From: Sediminicoccus rosea
Lineage (GTDB): Bacteria; Pseudomonadota; Alphaproteobacteria; Acetobacterales; Acetobacteraceae
Direction: 5' to 3'
Assembly: GCF_033547095.1 (NCBI RefSeq)
Contig: NZ_CP137852.1
Location: forward strand, 3,869,001 to 3,933,000
DNA length: 64,000 nucleotides
A program made the position numbers and the translations under genes. The notes beneath the pieces were generated by a model. That model was not told the origin of the DNA. It saw only the letters and a program-made list of their open reading frames with translations, and did not search any database. How positions within the stretch are numbered: position 1 is the stretch's first letter; every line of letters begins with the position of its first letter. Positions 1-9,482 of this stretch are shown here, in pieces.

Positions 1-1
1 T

Positions 2-157
2 ACCTCCAACCATGAGGCGCTGAGCGACCCGGCCACCGGCTCCCTCCAAGCGGTCGCCCTGCACGCGATCGACGCGGTGGGGCTCGTCCATGCCATCCTG
101 CTGCGGATCCAGACGATCCTGCTGCCCTTCAAGGCCCTGGTGCTCTCCGGCCACTGA
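2..157 (+). CDS. C-terminal fragment of an unrecognised protein (gene enters from the left edge)
   Basis: An open frame enters from the window edge and ends at a TGA at 155-157, giving the last 51 residues of a protein. Nearly every third codon position is G or C, as in the confirmed genes here, which supports real coding. The visible tail has an alternating hydrophobic/charged stretch followed by a hydrophobic segment (ILLPFKALVL) just before the stop. I do not recognise the family and assign no function. It lies 107 bases upstream of murA on the same strand. Confidence 0.55.
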   Translation, partial: TSNHEALSDPATGSLQAVALHAIDAVGLVHAILLRIQTILLPFKALVLSGH

Positions 158-264
158 CGTCCCTGGCGGGGGCGGGCCATGCGGCGGGCGCGGTTGTCTT
201 GGGCGGGGGCTGGTGGCAGATGATCCGGGCTCCAGGCGGGTATTCAGGTTAGGCAGGGATCGAG

Positions 265-1526
<1,262 letters not shown>

Positions 1527-1527
<1 letters not shown>

Positions 1528-2210
1528 TGGACATGCCCATGCCGCTCACCGCGACCGAGGCCGGCACCGGCCTGATCCTCGCACTGCCCAAGGGCCGTAT
1601 CCTGAAGGAGCTGCGCCCCGTCCTGGCGCGCGCCGGCATCGTGCCGGCGGAGGATTTCCTCGACGAGGACAGCCGCCGCCTGCGCTTCGAGACCAATGAC
1701 CCGATGCTGGACGTGGTGCGCGTGCGTCCCTTTGACGTCGCGACCTTCGTCGCCCATGGCGGCGCGCAGATCGGCGTCTGCGGCGGCGACGTGCTGATGG
1801 AATACGACACGGACCAGATCTACGCGCCGCTCGACCTCGGCCTCGGCCGCTGCCGCGTCTCGGTGGCCGAGCAGGCGGTGACGGCCGGGCAGGATGATCC
1901 CTCGCGCTGGTCGCGCATCCGTGTCGCCACCAAGTATCCGAACATCGCGCGGCGGCACTTCTCGGCGCGCGGCGTGCAGGCGGAGGTGGTGCACCTGAAT
2001 GGCGCGATGGAGCTGGCGCCCTCGCTCGGGCTCTCGCGCGTCATCGTTGACCTGGTGCAGACCGGCTCCACGCTGAAGGCGAATGGCCTCGTCGAGACGG
2101 AAGTGATCGCGCATGTCACCTCGCGCCTCATCGTGAACCGGACGGCGCTGAAGACACGGCCGGAGGAGATCGCCGGCTGGATCGCGCGGTTCCGGGCCGC
2201 CTTGACCTGA
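1527..2210 (+). CDS. hisG: ATP phosphoribosyltransferase, short form
   Basis: HisG catalyses the first step of histidine synthesis, condensing ATP with PRPP. At about 227 residues it is the short form, lacking the C-terminal regulatory domain of the ~300-residue enzyme. In characterised systems the short form needs the HisRS-like partner HisZ for activity and feedback control, and no hisZ is visible in this window. Family signatures include the N-terminal LPKGRILKE and the PRPP-site region around VDLVQTGSTLKANGL. The start is taken as the ATG overlapping the last base of the murA stop (TGATG), so translation is probably coupled to murA. A GTG three bases upstream and ATGs at 1533 and 1539 are alternatives. 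Confidence 0.95.
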
Positions 2211-2212
2211 AC

Positions 2213-2257
2213 CCAGGGGCGCTGCCCCTGGACCCCGCCAAAGGCCCAGGCCTTTGG
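2213..2257. repeat. Two tandem perfect hairpins between hisG and hisD (REP-like element)
   Basis: The spacer holds CCAGGGGC / GCCCCTGG (2213-2220 and 2224-2231, 3-base loop), then CCAAAGGCC / GGCCTTTGG (2238-2246 and 2249-2257). There is no T-tract, so it does not look like an intrinsic terminator, and both flanking genes read through in the same direction. Closely related modules recur at 9295-9471, which points to a dispersed palindromic repeat. It might stabilise mRNA or attenuate between hisG and hisD. Confidence 0.75.
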
Positions 2258-2273
2258 AAACCAAGAGTGGAAC

Positions 2274-3560
2274 ATGCAGTTCATCCGCACGAGTGACGCC
2301 GGCTTCGAAGCCGCCTTTGCCGCCATCCTGGAGGATGGACGCGACACGACGACGCGCGTGGATGCCGCCGTCGCCGAGATCATCCAGGCCGTCCGCAGCG
2401 AGGGCGACGCCGCCCTGCTGCGGCTGACCAGCCGCTTCGACGGCTGGACGCCGGGCGACACCATCGCGCTGCAGGTCACCGCGGCCGAGATCGACGCGGC
2501 CATCACGACCGTGGAGCCCGGGCTCCTGGAGGCACTCGACCTCGCGGCCATGCGCATCGAAGCCTTCCACCGCGCGCAGATGCCGGCCGACCTCGTCGTG
2601 CCGGGCGCGGATGGCGTGGCGCTGGGGCTGCGGTGGAACGCGCTTGATGCGGTGGGCCTCTACGTGCCGGGCGGCAAGGCGGCCTACCCCTCCTCCGTGC
2701 TGATGAACGCCATCCCCGCGCGCGTCGCGGGGGTGGCGCGCCTCGCCATGGTGGTTCCCACGCCAGGGGGCGCGCTGAACCCGCTGGTCCTGGCGGCGGC
2801 GCGCCGCGCGGGCGTCACGGAGGTCTGGCGCATCGGCGGCGCGCAGGCGGTGGCGGCCCTCGCCTGGGGCACGCAGAGCATCGCCCCGGTGGACCGCGTC
2901 GTCGGTCCCGGCAACGCCTATGTGGCCGAAGCCAAGCGCCAGGTCTTCGGCCGCGTCGGCATCGATTCCATCGCCGGCCCGTCGGAGGTGCTGATCCTCG
3001 CCGATGGCAACAACAACCCCGCCCATGTGGCGATGGACCTGATGGCCCAGGCCGAGCATGACGAGGCCGCGCAATCCATCCTCATCACCGATGATGCGGC
3101 CTTCGCCGAGGCCGTGGTGCGCGAGGTGGAAAAGGCCCTGCTCACCCTGCCCCGCCGCGCCATCGCCGGCGAGAGCTGGGCGAAGCATGGCGCCGTGATC
3201 CTCGTGCGGAACTGGGAGGAGGCGGTCGGCCTCACCAACCGCCTGGCGCCCGAGCACCTGCAGATCATGACGCCGGACCCGCAGGCGCTGTTTGCCCGCA
3301 TCCGCCATGCGGGCGCCGCCTTTCTCGGCCGCTACACGCCCGAGGCCATCGGCGACTACGTGGCCGGCCCCAACCATGTGCTGCCCACCGGGCGCACCAG
3401 CCGCTTCGCCTCGGGCCTCTCGGTCTATGATTTCCTGAAGCGCACCACCTGGGTGGAGGCCGATGCCGCGGGCCTCGCCGCCATCGGCCCGGCCGCCGTG
3501 AAACTGGCCGAGGCCGAGGGCCTGGGCGCCCATGCGGCGAGTGTCGCGATCCGCCTGTAA
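2274..3560 (+). CDS. hisD: Histidinol dehydrogenase
   Basis: HisD carries out the last two steps of histidine synthesis, oxidising L-histidinol to L-histidine with two NAD+. The length of 428 residues is typical. The family signature region GPGNAYVAEAKRQVFG is present, as are the zinc/catalytic motifs AQAEHDEAAQS (the conserved Gln and His) and RLAPEHLQIM (catalytic Glu-His pair). It follows hisG after a 63-base spacer filled by two hairpins and is otherwise co-directional with murA-hisG. The ribosome binding site is weak. Confidence 0.97.
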   Translation: MQFIRTSDAGFEAAFAAILEDGRDTTTRVDAAVAEIIQAVRSEGDAALLRLTSRFDGWTPGDTIALQVTAAEIDAAITTVEPGLLEALDLAAMRIEAFHRAQMPADLVVPGADGVALGLRWNALDAVGLYVPGGKAAYPSSVLMNAIPARVAGVARLAMVVPTPGGALNPLVLAAARRAGVTEVWRIGGAQAVAALAWGTQSIAPVDRVVGPGNAYVAEAKRQVFGRVGIDSIAGPSEVLILADGNNNPAHVAMDLMAQAEHDEAAQSILITDDAAFAEAVVREVEKALLTLPRRAIAGESWAKHGAVILVRNWEEAVGLTNRLAPEHLQIMTPDPQALFARIRHAGAAFLGRYTPEAIGDYVAGPNHVLPTGRTSRFASGLSVYDFLKRTTWVEADAAGLAAIGPAAVKLAEAEGLGAHAASVAIRL

Positions 3561-3698
3561 AAGCCGGCTCCGCGCGGCGACGCGGTGTTCGCGATCGCGC
3601 CGCGCGTCCTGGTCGGTCGGAACCTATGGCACCGATCGCATGCGCCGATTGGGCAGCCCCATGAGAGACCGTAAGATCGAGGGCGAAGGAGATCCGAA

Positions 3699-4070
3699 AT
3701 GACCCGTCACGCCCTGGTCACCGCATCCGCATTGGCCGTCGCGGCCCTGGCCTGGGTGCCCCCGGCGCAAAGCCAGCGTCCCGCGTTCATCCTCTATTGC
3801 GTGGAGCTCCAGACCAGCTGGGCCGCCAACATCATGATGGATACGCGCGACAGCGCCGGCAACTGGAGCAACATCTACTACGTCACCACGGACCCCGGCC
3901 GGCGATGCCAGCGCGCGCCACAAGACGTGACGCAGGTGCGGTTCACCATCCGCGGCAATGTGGGTGGCCCCCTGCGCAATGTCTGTCAGGTCACGGGGCA
4001 TGGCGACCGGGCGGCCACGCTCCAGGTCTCTGGCTCGCAGGAAAGCCCCGCCTGCGTGTTGGTGCAGTAG
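3699..4070 (+). CDS. Small secreted protein of unknown function
   Basis: This 123-residue protein begins with a clear Sec-type signal peptide: a short basic N-terminus, a hydrophobic Ala/Leu/Val core, and a likely cleavage after an AQS-type site near residue 25. The mature part is about 100 residues with four cysteines (LYCVEL, RRCQRA, RNVCQV, SPACVLV), compatible with two disulfides in the periplasm. A good ribosome binding site (AAGGAG at about 3688) precedes the ATG. It stands alone between hisD and the oxidoreductase gene. I do not recognise the family. The frameshifted gene at 30354 has a similar overall plan (signal peptide, compact beta-rich Cys-containing domain), but I see no convincing homology. 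Confidence 0.7.
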   Translation: MTRHALVTASALAVAALAWVPPAQSQRPAFILYCVELQTSWAANIMMDTRDSAGNWSNIYYVTTDPGRRCQRAPQDVTQVRFTIRGNVGGPLRNVCQVTGHGDRAATLQVSGSQESPACVLVQ

Positions 4071-4135
4071 CTGGCTTGCCTCCAGGGCCGTGCCGTGGCT
4101 TGTCAGCACGAAGGATTTGAACAGGTGTCCCGTCC

Positions 4136-5488
4136 ATGAACCTCTCCCGCCTCCTCGCCGCGCGCGCGGCCGCCGGCAGGCCTGTTACGGTGGGCGTCAT
4201 CGGTGCCGGCAAGTTCGGCGCCATGTTCCTCGCCATGGCGGCGCGCTCGCCCGGCATCCATGTGGCGGTGATCGCCGATCTTGCGCCCGCCCGCGCGCGC
4301 GAAAACCTGACGCGCATCGGCTGGGAGGCCGAGCGCTCCGCCGCCACCAGCCTCGATCACGCGCTGGCCGGCGGCGCCACCTTCGTGACGGACAACGCCG
4401 CGCTGGTGAATGACCCGCGCATCGAGGTCGTGGTGGAATCCACGGGCAACCCGGCCGCCGGCATCCGCCATGCGCTCGCCGCCATCGCGGCTCGGCAGCA
4501 TGTCGTGATGGTGAATGTGGAGGCCGATGTGCTCGCCGGCCCGCTGCTCGCCGCCAAGGCCACCCAGGCGGGCGTCGTCTACTCCATGGCCTATGGCGAC
4601 CAGCCGGCCCTGGTGTGCGAGATGGTGGACACCATCCGCGCCATGGGCCTGCCTGTCATCGCTGCCGGCAAGGGCACGAAATACCTGCCGGTCTTCCACG
4701 CCTCCACGCCCGAGACGGTCTGGGGCCATTACGGACTGACGCCGGAGCAGGCGAAGGCCGGCGGGATGAACCCGCAGATGTTCAACTCCTTCCTCGACGG
4801 CACGAAGTCGAGCATCGAGATGGCGGCCATTGCCAATGCAACGGGCCTGCTGCCGCCCGAGGACGGGCTGGCCTTCCCGCCCTGCGGCGTGCAGGACCTG
4901 CCGCATATCCTCCGCCCGCGCGCCGAGGGCGGCATCCTGCCGCAGAAGGGCATGGTGGAGGTGATCAGCAGCCTGGAGCGCGATTCCCGCCAGGTGGTGG
5001 GCGACCTGCGCTGGGGCGTCTATGCCGTCTTCGAGGGCGAGACCGACTACATCCGCCGTTGCTTCTCCGAATACGGCGTGCACACCGACAGCACCGGCCA
5101 CTACGCCGCCCTCTGGCGCCCCTATCACCTGATCGGCCTGGAGCTTGCCGTCTCCGTCGCTTCCGTGGCCCTGCGGCGCGAGCCGACCGGCATGAGCGAG
5201 GCCTGGCGCGGCGATGCGGTGGCCACCGCCAAGCGCGCGCTGAAGGCTGGCGAGATCCTGGATGGGGAAGGCGGCGCCATGGTCTGGGGCAAGTGCATCC
5301 CCGCCGCGCGCAGCCTCGCCGCGGGCGCGCTGCCCATCGGCCTCGCGCACGGCGTGAAGCTCCTGCGGGACATCCCTGAAGGCGCGGTGCTGCGCCAGGC
5401 CGATGTCGCGCTGGACGCAGCACAGGACGCGGTGCGGCTCAGGCACGAGATGGAAAGCCAGGCCCGCCCCCTGTTGGCCGCCGAATAG
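4136..5488 (+). CDS. NAD(P)-dependent oxidoreductase with C-terminal SAF domain (homoserine-dehydrogenase-like)
   Basis: The 450-residue protein starts with a Rossmann fold (VGVIGAGKFGAMF, about residues 18-30) related to the homoserine dehydrogenase/DapB-like group. A catalytic-domain-like middle follows (KGTKYLPVFHAS). The last ~90 residues resemble a SAF domain (KLLRDIPEGAVLRQADVAL), the small beta-clip fold also found in sialic-acid synthase and FlgA. Such fusions are often misannotated as flagellar proteins. The substrate is unknown. It is followed 40 bases later by an SDR and then a Bug solute receptor, which suggests catabolism of a polyol, sugar acid or hydroxyacid. The SAF assignment is by eye. 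Confidence 0.82.
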   Translation: MNLSRLLAARAAAGRPVTVGVIGAGKFGAMFLAMAARSPGIHVAVIADLAPARARENLTRIGWEAERSAATSLDHALAGGATFVTDNAALVNDPRIEVVVESTGNPAAGIRHALAAIAARQHVVMVNVEADVLAGPLLAAKATQAGVVYSMAYGDQPALVCEMVDTIRAMGLPVIAAGKGTKYLPVFHASTPETVWGHYGLTPEQAKAGGMNPQMFNSFLDGTKSSIEMAAIANATGLLPPEDGLAFPPCGVQDLPHILRPRAEGGILPQKGMVEVISSLERDSRQVVGDLRWGVYAVFEGETDYIRRCFSEYGVHTDSTGHYAALWRPYHLIGLELAVSVASVALRREPTGMSEAWRGDAVATAKRALKAGEILDGEGGAMVWGKCIPAARSLAAGALPIGLAHGVKLLRDIPEGAVLRQADVALDAAQDAVRLRHEMESQARPLLAAE

Positions 5489-5528
5489 GCCCGCTACGCT
5501 TCCTCCAAGCAAAACGGAGGAAGCCCGC

Positions 5529-6311
5529 GTGCAAAACCTGTTCGACCTGACCGGCAAGGTCGCCATCGTCACCGGCGGCAGCCGCGGCATCGGCCGCGCC
5601 ATCTGCGAGCGCCTGGCGCAACACGGCGCCAAGGTCGTCGTCAGTTCCCGCAAGCTCGATGCCTGCCAGGAGGTGGTGGACGGCATAACGGCCCATGGCG
5701 GCACCGCCATGGCGGTGGCCTGCAACATCGGCCGCAAGCCCGAACTGCAGGCGCTGGTGGACGCCACCGTCGCAGCCTATGGCCAGGTGGACGTGCTGGT
5801 CTGCAACGCGGCGGTGAACCCCTATTTCGGCCCTTCGCAGGACATCCCCGACGAGGCCTATGACCGCATCATGAACTCCAATGTCCGGAGCAACCTCTGG
5901 CTCTGCCAGATGGCGATCCCGGGCATGGCGGAGCGCGGCGGCGGCTCGGTCATCATCGTCAGCTCGATCGGTGGCTTTCGCGGCTCGCCACGGCTGGGCA
6001 TCTACGGCGTCTCCAAGGCTGCGGACATGCAGCTGGCCCGCGCGTTGGCCACCGAATGGGGCCCGCGCGGCGTGCGGGTGAACGCCATCGCCCCCGGCCT
6101 GGTCCGCACCGATTTCGCCCGCGCGCTGTGGGAGGACCCGGTGAACCTGAAGAAGCGCACGCGCGACACGCCGCTGCTGCGCATCGGCGAGCCGGACGAG
6201 ATCGCCGGCGCTGCCGTCTTCCTCGCCAGCGCCGCCTCCGGCTTCATGACCGGCCAGAGCATGGTGATCGACGGCGGCGTGCTGGCCGGCCCGCCGCTTG
6301 TCGAGGACTGA
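5529..6311 (+). CDS. SDR-family oxidoreductase
   Basis: A classical short-chain dehydrogenase/reductase of 260 residues. It has the nucleotide motif TGGSRGIG (about 15-22), the NAA motif, the catalytic Ser (SSIGG, about 145), and Tyr159/Lys163 in YGVSK. It most likely uses NAD(P)H on a small alcohol or ketone, but the substrate cannot be read from sequence. The start is set at GTG 5529 because ACGGAGGAAG lies 5-6 bases upstream. The frame is open further back to 5403, but that extension is basic, Pro-rich and overlaps the previous gene. It sits between the SAF oxidoreductase and a Bug receptor in one apparent operon. Confidence 0.92.
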   Translation: MQNLFDLTGKVAIVTGGSRGIGRAICERLAQHGAKVVVSSRKLDACQEVVDGITAHGGTAMAVACNIGRKPELQALVDATVAAYGQVDVLVCNAAVNPYFGPSQDIPDEAYDRIMNSNVRSNLWLCQMAIPGMAERGGGSVIIVSSIGGFRGSPRLGIYGVSKAADMQLARALATEWGPRGVRVNAIAPGLVRTDFARALWEDPVNLKKRTRDTPLLRIGEPDEIAGAAVFLASAASGFMTGQSMVIDGGVLAGPPLVED

Positions 6312-6317
6312 GCGGCC

Positions 6318-7289
6318 ATGGCACCGCTGACCCGGCGCGCGGCCCTGGCGCTGCCCGCCACGCTGGCGGCCCCCGCGCTGCGCGCGCAGGAGGCTTGGCC
6401 CGCCCGCCCGCTCCGCCTCGTCGTGCCCTATGCGCCGGGGGGGGTGACGGACCAGCTCGGACGCTTCATCGCCGAACGGCTTTCGCGCGAGTTGGGCCAA
6501 CCCGTGGTGGTGGAGAACCGGGCGGGGGCCAATACCATCATCGGCACCCAGGCGGTGGCCACGGCCGCCGGCGATGGCTACACCCTGCTCATGGCCTCGG
6601 GCGCCAGCATGGTGTTGAACCCGCTGCTTTATCGCCGCCTGCCTTATGATGCCGACCGCGACCTGACACTCCTGGCCGCGATGGTCGAGACGCCGCTGCT
6701 CATGGTCGTGCCGCCCACGCTGCCGGCCGCAAACCTCGGCGAGTTCGTCGCCCTGGCTCGGCAGCGGCGCCTCAACGTCGCGAGTGTCGGCGTCGGCAAC
6801 CCGATCCATCTCGCCGCCGAACTCTTCCGCAGTGCGGCGGGGATTGAGCTGGAAAACGTCGTCTATCCCGGCAGTGCCCCGGCGCTGACCGCGCTGATGG
6901 CGGGCGACGTGCAGGTGATGTTCGACGTGATCCTGACAGCCCTGCCGCTGGTGCAGGCCGGTCGCCTGCGCGCGCTGGCGGTGACGACGCGCGAGAGAGT
7001 GCCCGTGCTGCCGCAGGTGCCCGCCATCGCCGAGCTGGGCTTCCCGGATTACGAGGCCACCACCTGGTTCGGCGTCGCCGCGCCGCGTTCCACGCCTCAG
7101 CCGGTCCAGGCCCGGCTGCGCGAGGGGCTGGCCGCCGTGCAGCGGGATTCGGCCTTCCAGGAGCGCTTCGGCGGCCTGGGGTTGCTGATCCAGCCCCTGC
7201 GCGACGAAGCCGCCCTGACCCGCATGATCGAGACGGAGCGGCGGCGCTGGTCGCAGATCATCCAGGCGCGCGGGATCGTGCTGGATTGA
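6318..7289 (+). CDS. Bug-family tripartite tricarboxylate transporter receptor (TctC-like)
   Basis: A 323-residue periplasmic solute-binding protein of the Bug/TctC family. The N-terminus (LTRRAALALPATLAAPALRAQ) is a Sec- or Tat-like signal ending in an A-x-A cleavage site. The mature part has the family hallmarks: VPYAPGGVTDQLGR, the VVVENRAGANTIIG motif and a later GTP-like SAPALTALMAGDVQ ligand-site region. Bug receptors usually bind carboxylates and often have no transporter genes nearby. No tctA or tctB is visible here. It starts 6 bases after the SDR stop, so it belongs to the same operon as 4136-6311. Confidence 0.93.
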   Translation: MAPLTRRAALALPATLAAPALRAQEAWPARPLRLVVPYAPGGVTDQLGRFIAERLSRELGQPVVVENRAGANTIIGTQAVATAAGDGYTLLMASGASMVLNPLLYRRLPYDADRDLTLLAAMVETPLLMVVPPTLPAANLGEFVALARQRRLNVASVGVGNPIHLAAELFRSAAGIELENVVYPGSAPALTALMAGDVQVMFDVILTALPLVQAGRLRALAVTTRERVPVLPQVPAIAELGFPDYEATTWFGVAAPRSTPQPVQARLREGLAAVQRDSAFQERFGGLGLLIQPLRDEAALTRMIETERRRWSQIIQARGIVLD

Positions 7290-7290
7290 G

Positions 7291-7317
7291 GGGTGATCCG
7301 GCCTTGCCGGATCACCC
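7291..7317. terminator. Perfect 12-bp hairpin between convergent genes (bidirectional terminator-like)
   Basis: GGGTGATCCGGC (7291-7302) and GCCGGATCACCC (7306-7317) form a perfect 12-bp stem with a 3-base loop. It starts 2 bases after the Bug receptor stop and ends just before the stop of the convergent dehydrogenase. There is no T-run, so a role as terminator is inferred from position and stem strength. Confidence 0.6.
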
Positions 7318-7326
7318 GCGCCTTCC

Positions 7327-8370
7327 TCAGCTGTTCGGGCCGCGGCCGAGGCCCACGGGCTGCCAGCGCTGCAGCTTGGTGTTCTGCAGCACCGCCGGGT
7401 TCACGCAGCTCATCGGCCACTTGCCCTGCAGCACCAGCGAAAGCTCGCTGCCGACGCGGCGCTTGCGCGCCTCGTCGAAGCGCGCCGAGGCCGAGGCCGT
7501 GTGCGCGGAGAGGATCACATTGTCCATGCTGAGGATCGGGTTGTTGTGGGAGGGCGGCTCTACCTCGAGCACGTCGAGGCCCGCATAGGCGATCCAGCCT
7601 TCGCTCAGCGCCTTGATCAGCGCCGCCTCATCCACCGTGGGGCCGCGGCCGACATTGAGGAAGATCGCGCTCTTCTTCATCAGGCGGAAGTGCTTCTCCT
7701 GCAGCATCTTCGTGCATTCCGGCCGCGCCGGCGCGTGCATCGAGACGAAGTCCGACTGGCTCATCACCTCATTCAGCGTCGCCGGCAGCACGCCGTGCTC
7801 GCTCATCAGCGTCTCATCGAGGAAGGGGTCATAGGCGATCATGCGCAGGCCGAAGGGCGCGGCACGCTTCGCCACGGCGCGGGCCACACGGCCGAAGCTG
7901 ATGAAGCCCAGCGTCTGCCCCATCAGGCGCGGGATCTGCAGCAGCGCGGGGCGGCCTTCCTTCCAGCGATGCTCGCGCACCATGCGGTCCTGCTCGATGG
8001 CGCGGCGGAAGGTGGCCAGCAGAAGCATCATGCAATGATCCGCCACCTCCTCGATGAAGGTGTCGGGGACGTTGGTCACGGGGATGCCGGCGCGCGTGGC
8101 CGCCTTCACATCCACGCTGTCCACGCCGACGGAGCCGAGGCTGATCACCTTGCAGTTCTTCAGCGCGCCGATGATCTCGGCGGTGATGGGGATGCCCTTC
8201 GCGTAGATCGCATCGGCCGTGGAAGCAGCGGCGATGAAGCCCGCCGTGTCGGTCGGTGCCTCCACGATCTCGGCGTCGAGGCCCTGAAGCGCCTCCATCT
8301 CGAGCTCGTAGCCGCCACCGGCGGTGGTGAAACTGGCGCCCGCGGGCGTCACGATGCGGAACTTCGCCAT
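7327..8370 (-). CDS. D-2-hydroxyacid dehydrogenase family protein
   Basis: The 347-residue protein has the two-domain layout of D-isomer-specific 2-hydroxyacid dehydrogenases (phosphoglycerate dehydrogenase/CtBP group). The NAD-binding stretch QTLGFISFGRVARAVAKRA is present, though the glycine motif is divergent. The substrate Arg lies in LNVGRGPTVDE, the Glu in LEVEPP and the catalytic His in ILSAHTA. The start at 8370 has AGGGAGG about 8 bases upstream. The frame is open 36 codons further back but that region crosses the divergent spacer. It is transcribed away from the SDR at 8498, sharing a 127-base spacer, so the two are probably co-regulated. The substrate is unknown. Confidence 0.9.
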   Translation of the reverse strand: MAKFRIVTPAGASFTTAGGGYELEMEALQGLDAEIVEAPTDTAGFIAAASTADAIYAKGIPITAEIIGALKNCKVISLGSVGVDSVDVKAATRAGIPVTNVPDTFIEEVADHCMMLLLATFRRAIEQDRMVREHRWKEGRPALLQIPRLMGQTLGFISFGRVARAVAKRAAPFGLRMIAYDPFLDETLMSEHGVLPATLNEVMSQSDFVSMHAPARPECTKMLQEKHFRLMKKSAIFLNVGRGPTVDEAALIKALSEGWIAYAGLDVLEVEPPSHNNPILSMDNVILSAHTASASARFDEARKRRVGSELSLVLQGKWPMSCVNPAVLQNTKLQRWQPVGLGRGPNS

Positions 8371-8497
8371 TGGCGTTGGCCTCCCTGGATTGTGCCGCAA
8401 GCCAAGCATGCGCCCCGGCAGGCGGCAAGGCCGCGGGCTTGCCAGCGGGCGGGCTTGCGGCAGACTGCTCAGCACCAATCAAAGGGAGGAAATCGCC

Positions 8498-9247
8498 ATG
8501 ACCAAGGTTGCATGGGTGACGGGTGCGGGCAGCGGCATCGGCGAGGCAGCCGCCGTCGCCCTCGCCGAGATGGGCATGACCGTCGTGCTGACCGGCCGCA
8601 CCAAGGCGAAGCTCGACGCCGTCGCCGCCCGCATCAAGGCGATCGGCGGCACCGCCCACGTCAAGGCGGCCGACATGGGCAAGGCCAGCGCCGTCCAGAA
8701 GGTGGCGGACTTCATCCAGCAGAAGCTCGGCCGCCTCGACGTCATGGTGAACAATGCCGGCGTCAACATCACCGAGCGCCGCTGGAGCAACCTTTCGCCC
8801 GAGGGCGTGAAGGAGTTGGTGGACGGCAACCTCACCTCCGCCTTTCACGGCGTGCTGGCAGCCCTGCCCATCATGCGCGCGCAGAAGGACGGGCTGTTCA
8901 TCCACACCGCCTCGATGGCCGGGCGCTTCGTCAGCCCGCTGAGCGGCGCCGGCTACACCGCGAGCAAGCACGGCGTGGTCGCGATGAGCCATTCGCTGAA
9001 CATGGAGGAATGCGGCAACGGCATCCGCAGCACCGTGATGTGCCCGGGCGAGGTCCGCACGCCCATCCTCGACAAGCGCCCCAACAAGCTCTCGGAAAAG
9101 GAACTGGCCGAGATGGTGCAGCCCGAGGATTGCGGCGCACTGATCAAGTTCCTGGCCAGCCAGCCGCCGCATGTCTGCATCAACGAAGTGCTGATCACGC
9201 CCACCCGCAACCGCGCCTATCTGGCGCAGATGCAGCGCAAGCTGTGA
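8498..9247 (+). CDS. SDR-family oxidoreductase
   Basis: A second classical SDR, 249 residues, with TGAGSGIG (about 8-15), NNAG, Ser139 and Tyr153/Lys157 (YTASK). The start at 8498 is fixed by AAAGGGAGGA 8 bases upstream. It diverges from the hydroxyacid dehydrogenase. A pair of NAD(P) enzymes facing away from each other, close to another SDR and a receptor, looks like a catabolic module for a hydroxylated acid. No regulator gene is visible nearby. The C-terminal end (CINEVLITPTRN) is typical of SDRs of the YdfG/clavulanate dehydrogenase type. Confidence 0.92.
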   Translation: MTKVAWVTGAGSGIGEAAAVALAEMGMTVVLTGRTKAKLDAVAARIKAIGGTAHVKAADMGKASAVQKVADFIQQKLGRLDVMVNNAGVNITERRWSNLSPEGVKELVDGNLTSAFHGVLAALPIMRAQKDGLFIHTASMAGRFVSPLSGAGYTASKHGVVAMSHSLNMEECGNGIRSTVMCPGEVRTPILDKRPNKLSEKELAEMVQPEDCGALIKFLASQPPHVCINEVLITPTRNRAYLAQMQRKL

Positions 9248-9294
9248 CGCGGTGAGGTGCCCTGGGGAGGAGGCCGGCCCTCCCCAACCGCAAC

Positions 9295-9471
9295 CCGCCA
9301 AGGGCCGAGAGGCCCTTGGAAGCTGGGACTGGGCCTTGGGAGGGAGGGAGCATGGCGCTCCCGTGTCACGGGAGCAGCCGCCACGCCCCCTTCCCGCCCA
9401 AGGCCGAACTGTCGGCGGGTCCAGGGGCGACACGCCCCTGGCGGGAGGGTCCGGGAGGGCAGCGCCCTCCT
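9295..9471. repeat. Mosaic of palindromic repeat modules in a convergent spacer
   Basis: The 235-base spacer 9248-9482 is full of perfect hairpins. CCAAGGGCC/GGCCCTTGG (9298-9319, loop GAGA) matches the second module at 2238-2257. GCTCCCGTG/CACGGGAGC lies at 9357-9375. CCAGGGGCG/CGCCCCTGG (9421-9441) matches the first module at 2213-2231, and its flank ACCCGCC is found there too in reverse orientation. GGAGGGC/GCCCTCC lies at 9454-9470. This is a composite repeat of the REP/BIME kind and probably also acts as a two-way transcription barrier between the SDR and the gamma-glutamyltransferase. Confidence 0.75.
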
Positions 9472-9482
9472 CGGGGCAACCC

